Positions 6,174-12,785 of a stretch of DNA of 12,785 nt are shown here, piece after piece; position 1 is the first letter of the stretch, and each line of letters opens with the position of its first letter. The notes under the pieces are model-generated. The model saw nothing but the letters and a program-made list of their open reading frames with translations. It did no database searches and was not told the origin of the DNA. The stretch is from an uncultured Porphyromonadaceae bacterium. Its GTDB lineage: Bacteria > Bacteroidota > Bacteroidia > Bacteroidales > Muribaculaceae. The stretch is from positions 1 to 12,785 of the forward strand of contig CAMWUX010000008.1 in the NCBI GenBank assembly GCA_947177605.1, given 5' to 3'. Both the position numbers and the translations under genes were made by a program.

Positions 6174-8225
6174 TTATTGTTCGGTGATGGGTCGGGGAGT
6201 CTCGTTTGGTTCTTTTGGCCGGCAGAGCGCGAGTTTGGAGTTGAGCATCTTCAGGTCTACCTCGTTGTTGGCCGACAACTCTTTGAGACGCTGCTTATTG
6301 CGCTTCTCGGTGAAGGACCCTTTGGCTTTCCAGAGGTAGTCCATCATGGTATTGGCGTCCTTGTTTGAGCAACGACCTTTGATGCTGAAGTAGGGGTTGC
6401 GTGCCATGGCGTCGATATCGCCTTTGGCCATTGCGGTGATGAGCGAGCGGTAGGTCTCCGATTTGAGATCGGAAGCGCGCCATTTGCTGTTGGAATTGAG
6501 GTATGCGATATCGGTCTGCTCGTCGGGGGATATGTGATTGGCGGGAGCTGCGACGCCTTTGGCCTTGGCCGAATCGATCACCATTTCCGTGGAGTCGGCT
6601 GTCTCCTCTTCGGCTTCCTCGCCTGCGCCTGAGATAAGCGATACCAGGAACCAGATGGCTGCGATACCGACTATCACCGTCACGGCTACCAGTATGCTTT
6701 TCTCGGTAATGTAGCCTCGCATCTTCGCCATAAGCGGCACGGAGTTGGATTCAGTCTCGACGGTGTTGGCAGCCTTGTCGGCTTCGTTGGTGAAGTTGGG
6801 TGTCACTACATCGGATTTCTTGGGTTTCCAGATAGCCGACGGAGCTATGTCGATCTTCGGAGCCACCGGGGTATTGGGCTCGTCGAGCGGGAGCTGGGGT
6901 TGCGATATATTTTCTTCGGGCTGTTCCTGCGTATCGGAGTCGGGTGTACGGGTAGCGGGAGGGGTGGTCACGGCGGGAGCCGCTACATCGCGCGGTGTGG
7001 TCTTGGCCGGAGTCATCTTCACGTCGATATTGTAGGTCTCCACAGCCGTACCCATAAGCCTGTGGGCGCGGAATCCGTGGAAGTTGCCGGCGCGTAACCG
7101 GCAGTATTCCGGCGCGTTCTTTTCAAAATTGAGTTTCTTCTCCAGTACGCGACCGCTGCCGAAGTCGAGGCGCAGCAGCACCTCGCGCGAATCGGGCTGA
7201 AGCACCACATTGAGCGGCGCGGCGGCTTCGAGGGCATCGGGGGTGAATTCCTGTGAGAATGAACTGTAGTTGGTCGACGAGATGGTGATCTTCGCGGGGC
7301 CGTTGGCGAAGTCGGTGTTGGCCACCTCAAATCCTTCGTCGTTGCGATTGGCCGTGCGGCCGTTGATGAGGATGGTGTATGTGTCGAGGGGTGTGCCTCC
7401 TACGGCTTCCACTGTGTAGGGTATGCGGCGGTGGAAGATTATGCCGGCATGGTAGGCGCTGTTGACCACCAGGGCCGGGCCGTTGATACGCACGTAGCGG
7501 TTGGTGGTACCGACCTCAAACATTACCGATACCGGGTCGAATCCATCGCAGTAGTAGTTGATGGTGAGATGGTCGGAAAAGCTCACCCGATACTCCGAGG
7601 CGGTGACGTCGGGCGGACACACTACCATCAGAGCCTTGTCGACCGGTGCGGTGATCTCCGGCAGTTCGTTATCGGCGCCGGCCGTAAAGTCGGCTGCAAC
7701 CACGAGCACTCCGCGGTAGTCCTTATAGGCTTCCTGATATGGGAATCCGAATATATTGTTGAGCTCGCCCGAAGATGCGAAGGTGCGGTAGCAGATGTCG
7801 TCGCCTTCCATCCATGCGGTATCGTCGGCATGTGCGCGGAGAGGCTCTTCGCTAAATCCGGCATCATCGATCAGCGTGTCCATAAGGTGCTCGTCGATGG
7901 TTTCGCCTGCCGATATACGGCGGGGTATGTCGCCCAACAGCGACACTATCGGACGTCCGGAGGTGAGCACATCGCTGTCGATCATCATCGTCACCGACAG
8001 TTCGGTCGCTTCGTCAGAGGCCAGACGGAAGTATGTATAGGCGCGTTTGCCCGGTGCTTCCCACATAAGGTAGCCGTCCTTCAGATCCGTAAACATCTCC
8101 GCTATCCGCGACAGAGCCGGAAGCGTGACCATAGGGGCATCGTTGAATGAGAAGTCGGTGGGGACACCCTCTTCGTCGACAACCGTCACGGCCACTTGTA
8201 TATAAGGGAATTTAGTAGATGCCAT
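6174..8225 (-). CDS. Large single-pass membrane protein of unknown function
   Basis: A 683-residue protein I do not recognise as a named family. There is no N-terminal signal peptide. Residues 1-400 form a predicted beta-rich soluble region, possibly several domains, with boundaries suggested near 205, 265 and 340. Residues 404-470 are a Pro/Thr/Glu-rich linker. One hydrophobic helix lies at about 511-533, preceded by basic residues (KMRGYITEK) and followed by a run of Glu (535-541). By the positive-inside rule the large N-terminal part is cytoplasmic. The C-terminal part (about 540-683), with a helical domain near 570-665 that has two Cys (619 and 668), is then periplasmic. It is the first gene after the promoter at 8251-8281 and is followed after 24 nt by the DUF4254 gene. 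The layout resembles a signalling or scaffold protein that links cytoplasm and envelope, but that is inference. The ATG at 8225 is about 19 nt from the predicted transcript start. Confidence 0.85.
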   Translation of the reverse strand: MASTKFPYIQVAVTVVDEEGVPTDFSFNDAPMVTLPALSRIAEMFTDLKDGYLMWEAPGKRAYTYFRLASDEATELSVTMMIDSDVLTSGRPIVSLLGDIPRRISAGETIDEHLMDTLIDDAGFSEEPLRAHADDTAWMEGDDICYRTFASSGELNNIFGFPYQEAYKDYRGVLVVAADFTAGADNELPEITAPVDKALMVVCPPDVTASEYRVSFSDHLTINYYCDGFDPVSVMFEVGTTNRYVRINGPALVVNSAYHAGIIFHRRIPYTVEAVGGTPLDTYTILINGRTANRNDEGFEVANTDFANGPAKITISSTNYSSFSQEFTPDALEAAAPLNVVLQPDSREVLLRLDFGSGRVLEKKLNFEKNAPEYCRLRAGNFHGFRAHRLMGTAVETYNIDVKMTPAKTTPRDVAAPAVTTPPATRTPDSDTQEQPEENISQPQLPLDEPNTPVAPKIDIAPSAIWKPKKSDVVTPNFTNEADKAANTVETESNSVPLMAKMRGYITEKSILVAVTVIVGIAAIWFLVSLISGAGEEAEEETADSTEMVIDSAKAKGVAAPANHISPDEQTDIAYLNSNSKWRASDLKSETYRSLITAMAKGDIDAMARNPYFSIKGRCSNKDANTMMDYLWKAKGSFTEKRNKQRLKELSANNEVDLKMLNSKLALCRPKEPNETPRPITEQ
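6627..6695 (-). other. Single transmembrane helix of the 683-residue protein
   Basis: These bases encode residues 511-533, an uncharged Ile/Val/Ala/Leu-rich stretch that is the only membrane-spanning candidate in the protein. Basic residues sit before it and a Glu cluster after it, giving an N-in/C-out orientation. It divides the protein into a large cytoplasmic and a smaller periplasmic part. Confidence 0.8.
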
Positions 8226-8250
8226 ACTCAGAGTCTGATGTATAATTCTG

Positions 8251-8281
8251 CAAATTTAAGAAATTATGGCTCAGTAGAAAA
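8251..8281 (-). promoter_or_regulatory. Bacteroidetes-type promoter of the six-gene operon
   Basis: On the minus strand TAAATTTG (8251-8258) matches the -7 consensus TAnnTTTG exactly. A TTTT at 8278-8281, separated by 19 bp, is a three-of-four match to the -33 TTTG element. Transcription would start near 8244 and leave a leader of about 19 nt before the ATG at 8225. The leader has no recognisable Shine-Dalgarno sequence, which is usual in Bacteroidetes. No other good match was noticed in the gaps of the operon, so the six genes are probably co-transcribed from here. Confidence 0.7.
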
Positions 8282-8334
8282 GCGGGACGGGCAATTTTTC
8301 CAAGAATTACGATTATTTAAGCCGCCCGATCGGA

Positions 8335-8370
8335 GATAAGAGAGGCCGGATCGCAATTGACCCGGCCTCC
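8335..8370 (-). terminator. Intrinsic-like terminator of the lipoprotein operon
   Basis: On the minus strand GAGGCCGG (8369-8362) and CCGGCCTC (8349-8342) form a perfect 8-bp G+C-rich stem around a 12-nt loop, beginning about 30 nt after the lipoprotein stop codon. It is followed by TCTTATC, a weak and interrupted T stretch, so termination may be partial or factor-assisted. The stem lies upstream of the promoter at 8251-8281 and separates the two operons. Confidence 0.68.
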
Positions 8371-8398
8371 CGATGAGGTGACTATATGTGTAGGTGGA

Positions 8399-11170
8399 TT
8401 AGTTGTCCCAGCTCATGTCCCATACGGCCACGCGGTCCTTGTTGTTGGATGATGACTGTGAGTAAGCATCGTTGAGCACTTCGATCACGAAGTTGCCGCT
8501 GACGGAGCAGGTGAGCTCGAAGTTGTAGACTTCATTCTTGGTTATGGAGTCGAGGGTCACGGTCTTTGTGGCCACTACATTGCCGCCCTGCTTGATGTTG
8601 ACGGTGAATCCGCACTTGGACTCATTGAATGCGAAGGCATACTTGAAGGTGAGCTTGGAGATACCGCCCGAGAGGGTGGGGGAGGTGAGTGATCCCTGAC
8701 GCGGTACGGAGCCGTCGATTACGAGAGCGGTAGTGGAGGCGTCGGGGAGGAAGGAGTAGATACCGGAGTTGGGGTTGTCGCCGCCGCCGATAGCGATGGC
8801 ACACCACTTGGCTGTCCAGCCGTCGGCCTCACGGTCCTTGTAGTTGTTGTCCTTGGTGCCGAAGATGGAGAAGTCCACGCTGTTGACGCCTGGTGTGGGA
8901 GGTGTGGGGTCGTCGCCGCCACCGCCGCCATTGTCCTTGCCGGCCACTACATCATCGATGCGGTAGGTGGTGTAGTTGGAAGCAGTCTCGGCTTTGTAGA
9001 CCCAGCCTACATATACTGTGCCGGAGAAGCCTGCCAGCGAGAGTTCGCCCGACGATACCCAGTCGCTCCACGAGCCTGTGTAGCCGGGGATGGTGGCGTT
9101 GAGTTTGGTGCGGGTAGCTGTGGCGGGATCGGCCGAAGAGAGTACGTATACTTCGAGTGTGCCTGTGTTCTGGTAGCCTACCATCGACTTGAAGGAGATG
9201 GTCTTCGACTCCATGCCATCGACATTGAGCGGAGGTGTGATGAGCCATGATTCAAAGCCGTTGGCGCCGGGAGTTTTGGAGGAGCCGTAGCCGGTGCAGG
9301 CAGCGAAGTAGTTGCCGCTGTACGACTGAGTGAACCAGGTGGCATTACCCTCTACATCCTTTGTGGTCCAGCCTGAGAGTTCGCTGATGGAGGTGAGACC
9401 CTCAAAGTCGACGTTGAGCGAGGTCACGGGATCGGAGGGAGTGGGAGGTGTGGGATCGTCGCCGCCCTGTCCTTCGAGGGTGTATTTGGTGACGTCGCGG
9501 CAGCCGGGCATGTTGAAGTATTTCTTGATAGTGCCGTAGAAGGAGCAGATCTTACCGAGGTTGCCGGGATTGTCGACGAGGTTCACGTTCTTACGGATAT
9601 CGTTGGCGTTGGGGAGGTTCACCACTACGCACTTGGAGTAGTCCTTTACGTCGGGTGTGGTGGCGATGAGCACGTTGGTGGCTACGGTGGCGGGTACGCT
9701 GAACTTGGTGTTGTTTTCATCGGCGTAGTTCTGCGACGAGTTGTCGACCCAGCCTACGATGTAGCCCTTCACCCACTTGCCGGCCATGTCGGCATCGGTG
9801 CCGAAGCCTACTACCTGGGTGGGATTGTAGGGCGAAGTCTCGGAGCCGTCGCCGGTAGCAATGCCGTCGCCGGGTACGGGATCATCACCGCCGGGCACTG
9901 TGACGCCCTCGATGCGGAATGAGTTGGCCGCGCCGGTGTTGCCGGTGAAGGCCTTCATGCCCCAGAGTTCGCCGGGAGTGGCGAGTACCCATATCTGCTT
10001 GAGATAGTTTTCGGGGATGTCGCGGAGGTTGCCGTACTCGCGGAGAGCGGATCCCTGCGGGAGCTGGATCAGCATACAGTCGTCAAGGCTTTCGGATTCC
10101 TGGGTCTGGCCGATGATGAGGTTGTTGTTGAGCTCGGCGTCGGCGCCCCAGTTGATGTCGTCGGCTGATGTTACTTCTTCCACACCGGCTTTGAGCGAGC
10201 CTACGATGTAGCCGGTATACCAAGCGTTCTTGGCAGTTCCGGCAGCGATCATGTCGATAGCGTCGGCTACGTCGTAAGGATTGGTCTCGGTGCCCTTGGG
10301 GAGTGTGGGATCGCCGAAGTTGAGCAGGTCGTCGGTAGAGCGGAGGAGGAGCTGCCACTGGGTATTGGAGCCCGACTTGTAGGTGGTGAGGATACCCACT
10401 ACGTCGCCATACTCGGCGGGTACGCGGGTCGACCAGAAGTTGGCGTATCCGCTGGTGCGTACGATGATAGAGTTGCCCGAATCATCCTTGAGCGTGCGGT
10501 TGGTGTTGACCTTGTGAGCGGAGCAGAAGCTTACCTCGCCGCCCTCTTCGAAGTAGACATTGTTGAAGCGCACGAGCTGGCTTTGATACTTGATAAGGCC
10601 GTCGGTACCGTTGCCGAGGTCGCCGATCGAGAGTTCGAGGGTGTCGATCTTGGAGGGCTCGGGGAGGCCGTTGAGCTCTACATGCTGCTCGAAGAATTCA
10701 TAAGGCATGAATGTGGCCTGCCAGCCGTAGGCTGCCGAGTAGTCGGGGTAGCCGAGCTGCTGCAGGGTGGAGTATTTGCCGATATACATATCGGTGACGT
10801 CGATCACCACTTCCTGACCCACGCGATACTGCACGTAGAGCGAGTTGGCGTTGATCGAGAGGGTGAGGGCGCCGGTGGCGTCCTGGATCACGAGGTTCTT
10901 GTAGATATTGCCGGAGGCGTCGGAGCTTATCACACGGCCGGCGATGACTACGTGCTCGTCGGAAGAGGTGAGCTTCACCTGGTCGATATAGTTGTCGGCC
11001 GAATTCCAGTACTGAGTCTTCAGCTCAGCGATGGTGGTGTTGGGGGTGAGGGTGGCGTGGGGCACTTTTACGCCGGGAGCGTCGAAGTCGTCCTGACAGC
11101 CCGTGGCCACGGCTGCGAGGCCGAGCACGGCTACCATGAGCCAACCAATGTATGATTTAAGTTTTTTCAT
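8399..11170 (-). CDS. Surface lipoprotein with DUF5689, two DUF6359-like and choice-of-anchor J domains
   Basis: A 923-residue secreted lipoprotein. The signal peptide ends in the lipobox VATGC, with lipidated C25. The acidic QDD that follows resembles the Bacteroidetes lipoprotein export signal that sends proteins to the cell surface. Domains in order: DUF5689, about 36-287, with an OB-fold-like strand pattern near 73-130; a DUF6359-like unit at 293-422; a second at 442-566; a choice-of-anchor J (cleaved-adhesin-like) domain at 582-745; and a C-terminal beta-sandwich-like region at 764-923 that I cannot name. The DUF6359-like units share G-(S/T)-E-T-x-PY and GYIVG motifs. Gly/Asp/Pro/Thr linkers separate the last modules (427-435, 567-581, 748-761). 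There is no catalytic motif, so adhesion or ligand binding is more likely than enzymatic activity. It starts 30 nt after the stop of the related upstream gene, and a hairpin terminator follows it. Confidence 0.88.
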   Translation of the reverse strand: MKKLKSYIGWLMVAVLGLAAVATGCQDDFDAPGVKVPHATLTPNTTIAELKTQYWNSADNYIDQVKLTSSDEHVVIAGRVISSDASGNIYKNLVIQDATGALTLSINANSLYVQYRVGQEVVIDVTDMYIGKYSTLQQLGYPDYSAAYGWQATFMPYEFFEQHVELNGLPEPSKIDTLELSIGDLGNGTDGLIKYQSQLVRFNNVYFEEGGEVSFCSAHKVNTNRTLKDDSGNSIIVRTSGYANFWSTRVPAEYGDVVGILTTYKSGSNTQWQLLLRSTDDLLNFGDPTLPKGTETNPYDVADAIDMIAAGTAKNAWYTGYIVGSLKAGVEEVTSADDINWGADAELNNNLIIGQTQESESLDDCMLIQLPQGSALREYGNLRDIPENYLKQIWVLATPGELWGMKAFTGNTGAANSFRIEGVTVPGGDDPVPGDGIATGDGSETSPYNPTQVVGFGTDADMAGKWVKGYIVGWVDNSSQNYADENNTKFSVPATVATNVLIATTPDVKDYSKCVVVNLPNANDIRKNVNLVDNPGNLGKICSFYGTIKKYFNMPGCRDVTKYTLEGQGGDDPTPPTPSDPVTSLNVDFEGLTSISELSGWTTKDVEGNATWFTQSYSGNYFAACTGYGSSKTPGANGFESWLITPPLNVDGMESKTISFKSMVGYQNTGTLEVYVLSSADPATATRTKLNATIPGYTGSWSDWVSSGELSLAGFSGTVYVGWVYKAETASNYTTYRIDDVVAGKDNGGGGGDDPTPPTPGVNSVDFSIFGTKDNNYKDREADGWTAKWCAIAIGGGDNPNSGIYSFLPDASTTALVIDGSVPRQGSLTSPTLSGGISKLTFKYAFAFNESKCGFTVNIKQGGNVVATKTVTLDSITKNEVYNFELTCSVSGNFVIEVLNDAYSQSSSNNKDRVAVWDMSWDN
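8936..9427 (-). repeat. Choice-of-anchor J module, copy 1 (shared with 12074-12565)
   Basis: Encodes residues 582-745 of the complete lipoprotein. It shares long identical peptides with the module in the upstream gene, including TWFTQ, FAACTGY, SFKSMVGY, TGSWSDW and DDVVAG. Two exact DNA matches remain: 26 nt at 9173-9198 (with 12314-12339) and 22 nt at 9059-9080 (with 12200-12221). This points to duplication or gene conversion between neighbours. Confidence 0.85.
9473..9847 (-). repeat. DUF6359-like module, second unit of the complete lipoprotein
   Basis: Encodes residues 442-566. It shares with the other two units (9905-10294 and 11702-12022) a G-S/T-E/A-x-x-PY entry motif, a GYIVG strand and an N-x-L-I/L-I/A turn. 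Its closest match is the unit in the upstream gene, with which it shares the NLVD-x-P-x-NLGK segment and a Y-F-x-x-PG motif. The alternating strand pattern looks like an OB-like beta barrel (inference). Confidence 0.65.
9905..10294 (-). repeat. DUF6359-like module, first unit of the complete lipoprotein
   Basis: Encodes residues 293-422. It begins with GTETNPYDVADA and contains WYTGYIVGSL, matching the start of the other two units. The second half is more divergent, with a NLRDIPENYLKQIWVLA segment where the other copies have NLVD-x-P-x-NLGK. It directly follows the DUF5689 domain. Confidence 0.6.
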
Positions 11171-11200
11171 ATCTAATCTTTATATATAAGGTGTGGGGGA

Positions 11201-12785
11201 TTAGTTGACTTTTTCGTAGAGTGCGGGCAGCGAGCCTTTCGACTCGTCGTAGCATCCGTAGGATGTGTAGGTGGAGTCGTACTGGATCCACTTCGAGGTG
11301 TTGACGTTGGTGATCTTGAATGTGCCGTCGCTCTGAGCGGCCACAGTCCATAGGCTGCCGTCGATTGCGGAGGTGTCGAAGTTGAAGGAGTTGTAGGTGC
11401 CTTTCTGATACACGTACTTGCCATTACTCATGGTGATGTTGTAGCCACCGCTCACGGCAGTGAATGTGTAGGCGTTGGCGGGATCGGCAGTGATGGTGCC
11501 GCCATTGTCGGTCACGTCATCTACCTGCAGGTAGCCGTAGTCGCGGCTGTCGAGCTTGGCCATCTTGCCGTCGGCTACGATGAGATACTGCTTGCCGGAG
11601 GTGATGGAGGTCACTTTCTTGAACTGAGCGGTGCCCGACGGTTCGGGAGTAGTGCTTTCGGAGCCTTTGTCGCCCCAAGCGTAGGCTGAGGAGCCCTTAG
11701 AACCGGGCTTGCCGAAGTAGGCTGTGAGGTCGCCCTTGATGGATACCTGCTTGCCGAGGTTGTCGGGATGATCCACGAGGTTGAGAGCGGTGCGTGCGTC
11801 GGTACCCGAAGCGAGCTGCACGGGTATGCAGTTGTCTACGTTGGTCTCACCCGGGGTGGCGGCGAGGAGGATGTTGGAGTTGAGGCTGAAGGGAGCGGTG
11901 AAGGCGGCGTCGGAGATCGACTTGTCGTTGATGGCGCCGACGATGTAGCCTGTAACCCATACGCCGGAGCCGGATGCGCCGGCTATCACTTCGGCTACGG
12001 TGTAGGGCTCATCGGCAGAGCCTTTGCCTGTGGGGTCGGGAGTGGGTGGTGTGACGACATCTTCGGCCTTGATGCCGGCCACTACGTCGTCCACGCGGTA
12101 GGTGGTATACTTATTTGCCTCGCTTACGGCAGCCTGATAGCGGAAGCCGATGTAGACTACGCCGGAGAAGCCGGAAAGGTCGATATTGCCGGAGGCTATC
12201 CAGTCGCTCCACGAGCCTGTGGGGGATGGGATGTTGGCGCTGAGCTGAGTGAGTACTGCTGTGGTGGGATCGGCCGAGTTCATGGCGAATACTTCGAGTG
12301 TGCCGTTGCCTTCGTAGCCTACCATCGACTTGAAGGAGAATACTTTCTCGGTCATGTTGTCGACGTCGAGACCCGGAGTTACGAGCCAAGAGGTATAGCC
12401 GTCGGCTCCGGCCTGCTTGTTGTAGCCGGTGCAGGCTGCGAATGTGTTGCCGCTGTAGGTCTGGGTGAACCATGTGGCTGCGCCCATCTGGTTGACGGTA
12501 GCCCAGTTGGCGAGTTCGGAGATGTCGCTCACGCCTTCGAAGTTCTGGTTGAGGGAGGTCACTACGGCCTCACCGCCGCCGGGAGCGTAGCTTTCGCCCT
12601 CGAAGTCGATACAGTCGGCTGTGGTGCGGAACACGAACTGCCACTTGCCGTTATAGTAGCTCAGGATACCCACTACGTCGCCGTGGCCGGCAGGAAGGGT
12701 CTGGTCGCAGAAATCCGACTTGTTGGAGTTGCGCACGAGCAGACGCTGACCGTCGGCATCGATCAGGTAGCGATCGGTACCGGAG
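11201..12785 (-). CDS. Modular extracellular protein, probable lipoprotein (5' end outside window)
   Basis: A partial gene cut by the right edge; 527 C-terminal residues are visible. The frame remains open to the last base, so the GTG at 12736 is an internal Val codon. Visible domains: the end of a DUF5689-like domain (about 12598-12785, with GDVVGIL, as in the neighbour); choice-of-anchor J (12074-12565); a DUF6359-like unit (11702-12022); and a C-terminal beta-rich domain (11204-11629) with repeated W/Y-containing strands, resembling a trefoil-like tail often seen on Bacteroidetes secreted proteins. Pro/Thr linkers join the modules. A lipoprotein signal is expected upstream by analogy with the neighbour but cannot be seen. 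Its stop is 30 nt before the next gene's start, with no terminator between, so the two are almost certainly co-transcribed. No catalytic residues are recognised. Confidence 0.87.
   Translation of the reverse strand, partial: SGTDRYLIDADGQRLLVRNSNKSDFCDQTLPAGHGDVVGILSYYNGKWQFVFRTTADCIDFEGESYAPGGGEAVVTSLNQNFEGVSDISELANWATVNQMGAATWFTQTYSGNTFAACTGYNKQAGADGYTSWLVTPGLDVDNMTEKVFSFKSMVGYEGNGTLEVFAMNSADPTTAVLTQLSANIPSPTGSWSDWIASGNIDLSGFSGVVYIGFRYQAAVSEANKYTTYRVDDVVAGIKAEDVVTPPTPDPTGKGSADEPYTVAEVIAGASGSGVWVTGYIVGAINDKSISDAAFTAPFSLNSNILLAATPGETNVDNCIPVQLASGTDARTALNLVDHPDNLGKQVSIKGDLTAYFGKPGSKGSSAYAWGDKGSESTTPEPSGTAQFKKVTSITSGKQYLIVADGKMAKLDSRDYGYLQVDDVTDNGGTITADPANAYTFTAVSGGYNITMSNGKYVYQKGTYNSFNFDTSAIDGSLWTVAAQSDGTFKITNVNTSKWIQYDSTYTSYGCYDESKGSLPALYEKVN
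11702..12022 (-). repeat. DUF6359-like module in the partial upstream gene
   Basis: The third copy of the module in the window. It has the GSADEPYTVAEV entry, VTGYIVGAI, and an NLVDHPDNLGKQVSIKGDL segment close to the second unit of the neighbouring gene. Here it follows the choice-of-anchor J domain, whereas in the neighbour the two units precede it. Confidence 0.65.
12074..12565 (-). repeat. Choice-of-anchor J module, copy 2 (shared with 8936-9427)
   Basis: Encodes the cleaved-adhesin-like domain of the partial gene. It aligns along its whole length with copy 1, starting at VTSLN and ending at DDVVAG, with identical 26-nt (12314-12339) and 22-nt (12200-12221) DNA stretches. A few short insertions and many third-position differences separate the copies, so the duplication is not very recent or is being homogenised locally. 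Confidence 0.85.

Noticed and set aside
7431..8150. 239-residue open frame on the plus strand
   Set aside because: Antisense to the 683-residue gene, rich in His/Arg/Val/Gly, with no recognisable domain and no promoter. The opposite frame is longer and has a promoter.
10514..11155. 213-residue open frame on the plus strand
   Set aside because: It is the complement of the lipoprotein's signal and DUF5689 region; the minus-strand reading has a convincing lipobox and domain.
12734..12736. GTG as start codon of the right-edge gene
   Set aside because: The frame is open to the window end, and the upstream residues continue the same DUF5689-like domain as in the neighbour, so this is an internal codon.

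Overview
The window looks like a piece of a Bacteroidales chromosome, most plausibly a G+C-rich gut lineage such as Muribaculaceae (inferred by eye, not tested). The grounds are a Bacteroidetes-type -7 box (TAnnTTTG) upstream of genes, starts without clear Shine-Dalgarno sequences, a lipoprotein whose lipidation cysteine is followed by acidic residues, and families largely typical of Bacteroidetes (DUF4254, DUF5689, DUF6359, choice-of-anchor J). All eight genes lie on the minus strand, so transcription runs from right to left.

Right part (8335-12785): two adjacent genes for modular, probably surface-exposed lipoproteins. The upstream gene is cut by the right edge. It carries the end of a DUF5689-like domain, a choice-of-anchor J (cleaved-adhesin-like) domain, a DUF6359-like domain and a C-terminal beta-rich domain. 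The downstream gene is complete: lipoprotein signal, DUF5689, two DUF6359 units, choice-of-anchor J, and a C-terminal beta domain. The two proteins reuse the same modules in a different order, and parts of the shared modules are still identical at the DNA level. A hairpin at 8342-8369 closes this operon.

Middle and left part (325-8281): a compact six-gene run with gaps of 24 nt or less and two overlaps, starting from a good Bacteroidetes promoter match at 8251-8281. In order of transcription it encodes a 683-residue single-pass membrane protein of unknown function, a DUF4254 protein, the Holliday-junction helicase RuvB, a Wzx-like polysaccharide flippase, a DUF389 multipass membrane protein and a GT4 glycosyltransferase. 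A recombination housekeeping gene is thus embedded among cell-envelope genes. The flippase and glycosyltransferase suggest a role in surface glycan or glycoprotein assembly, but no substrate can be read from the sequence.

Left edge (1-324): non-coding. It holds a probable promoter pointing off the left end, an 8-bp inverted repeat just upstream of that promoter, and a short array of palindromes repeated every 16 bp. I see no rRNA, tRNA, CRISPR array, transposase or phage gene. No clearly new multi-gene defence or mobile system is visible. The most novel items are the unknown 683-residue membrane protein, the shuffled lipoprotein pair and the palindrome array.
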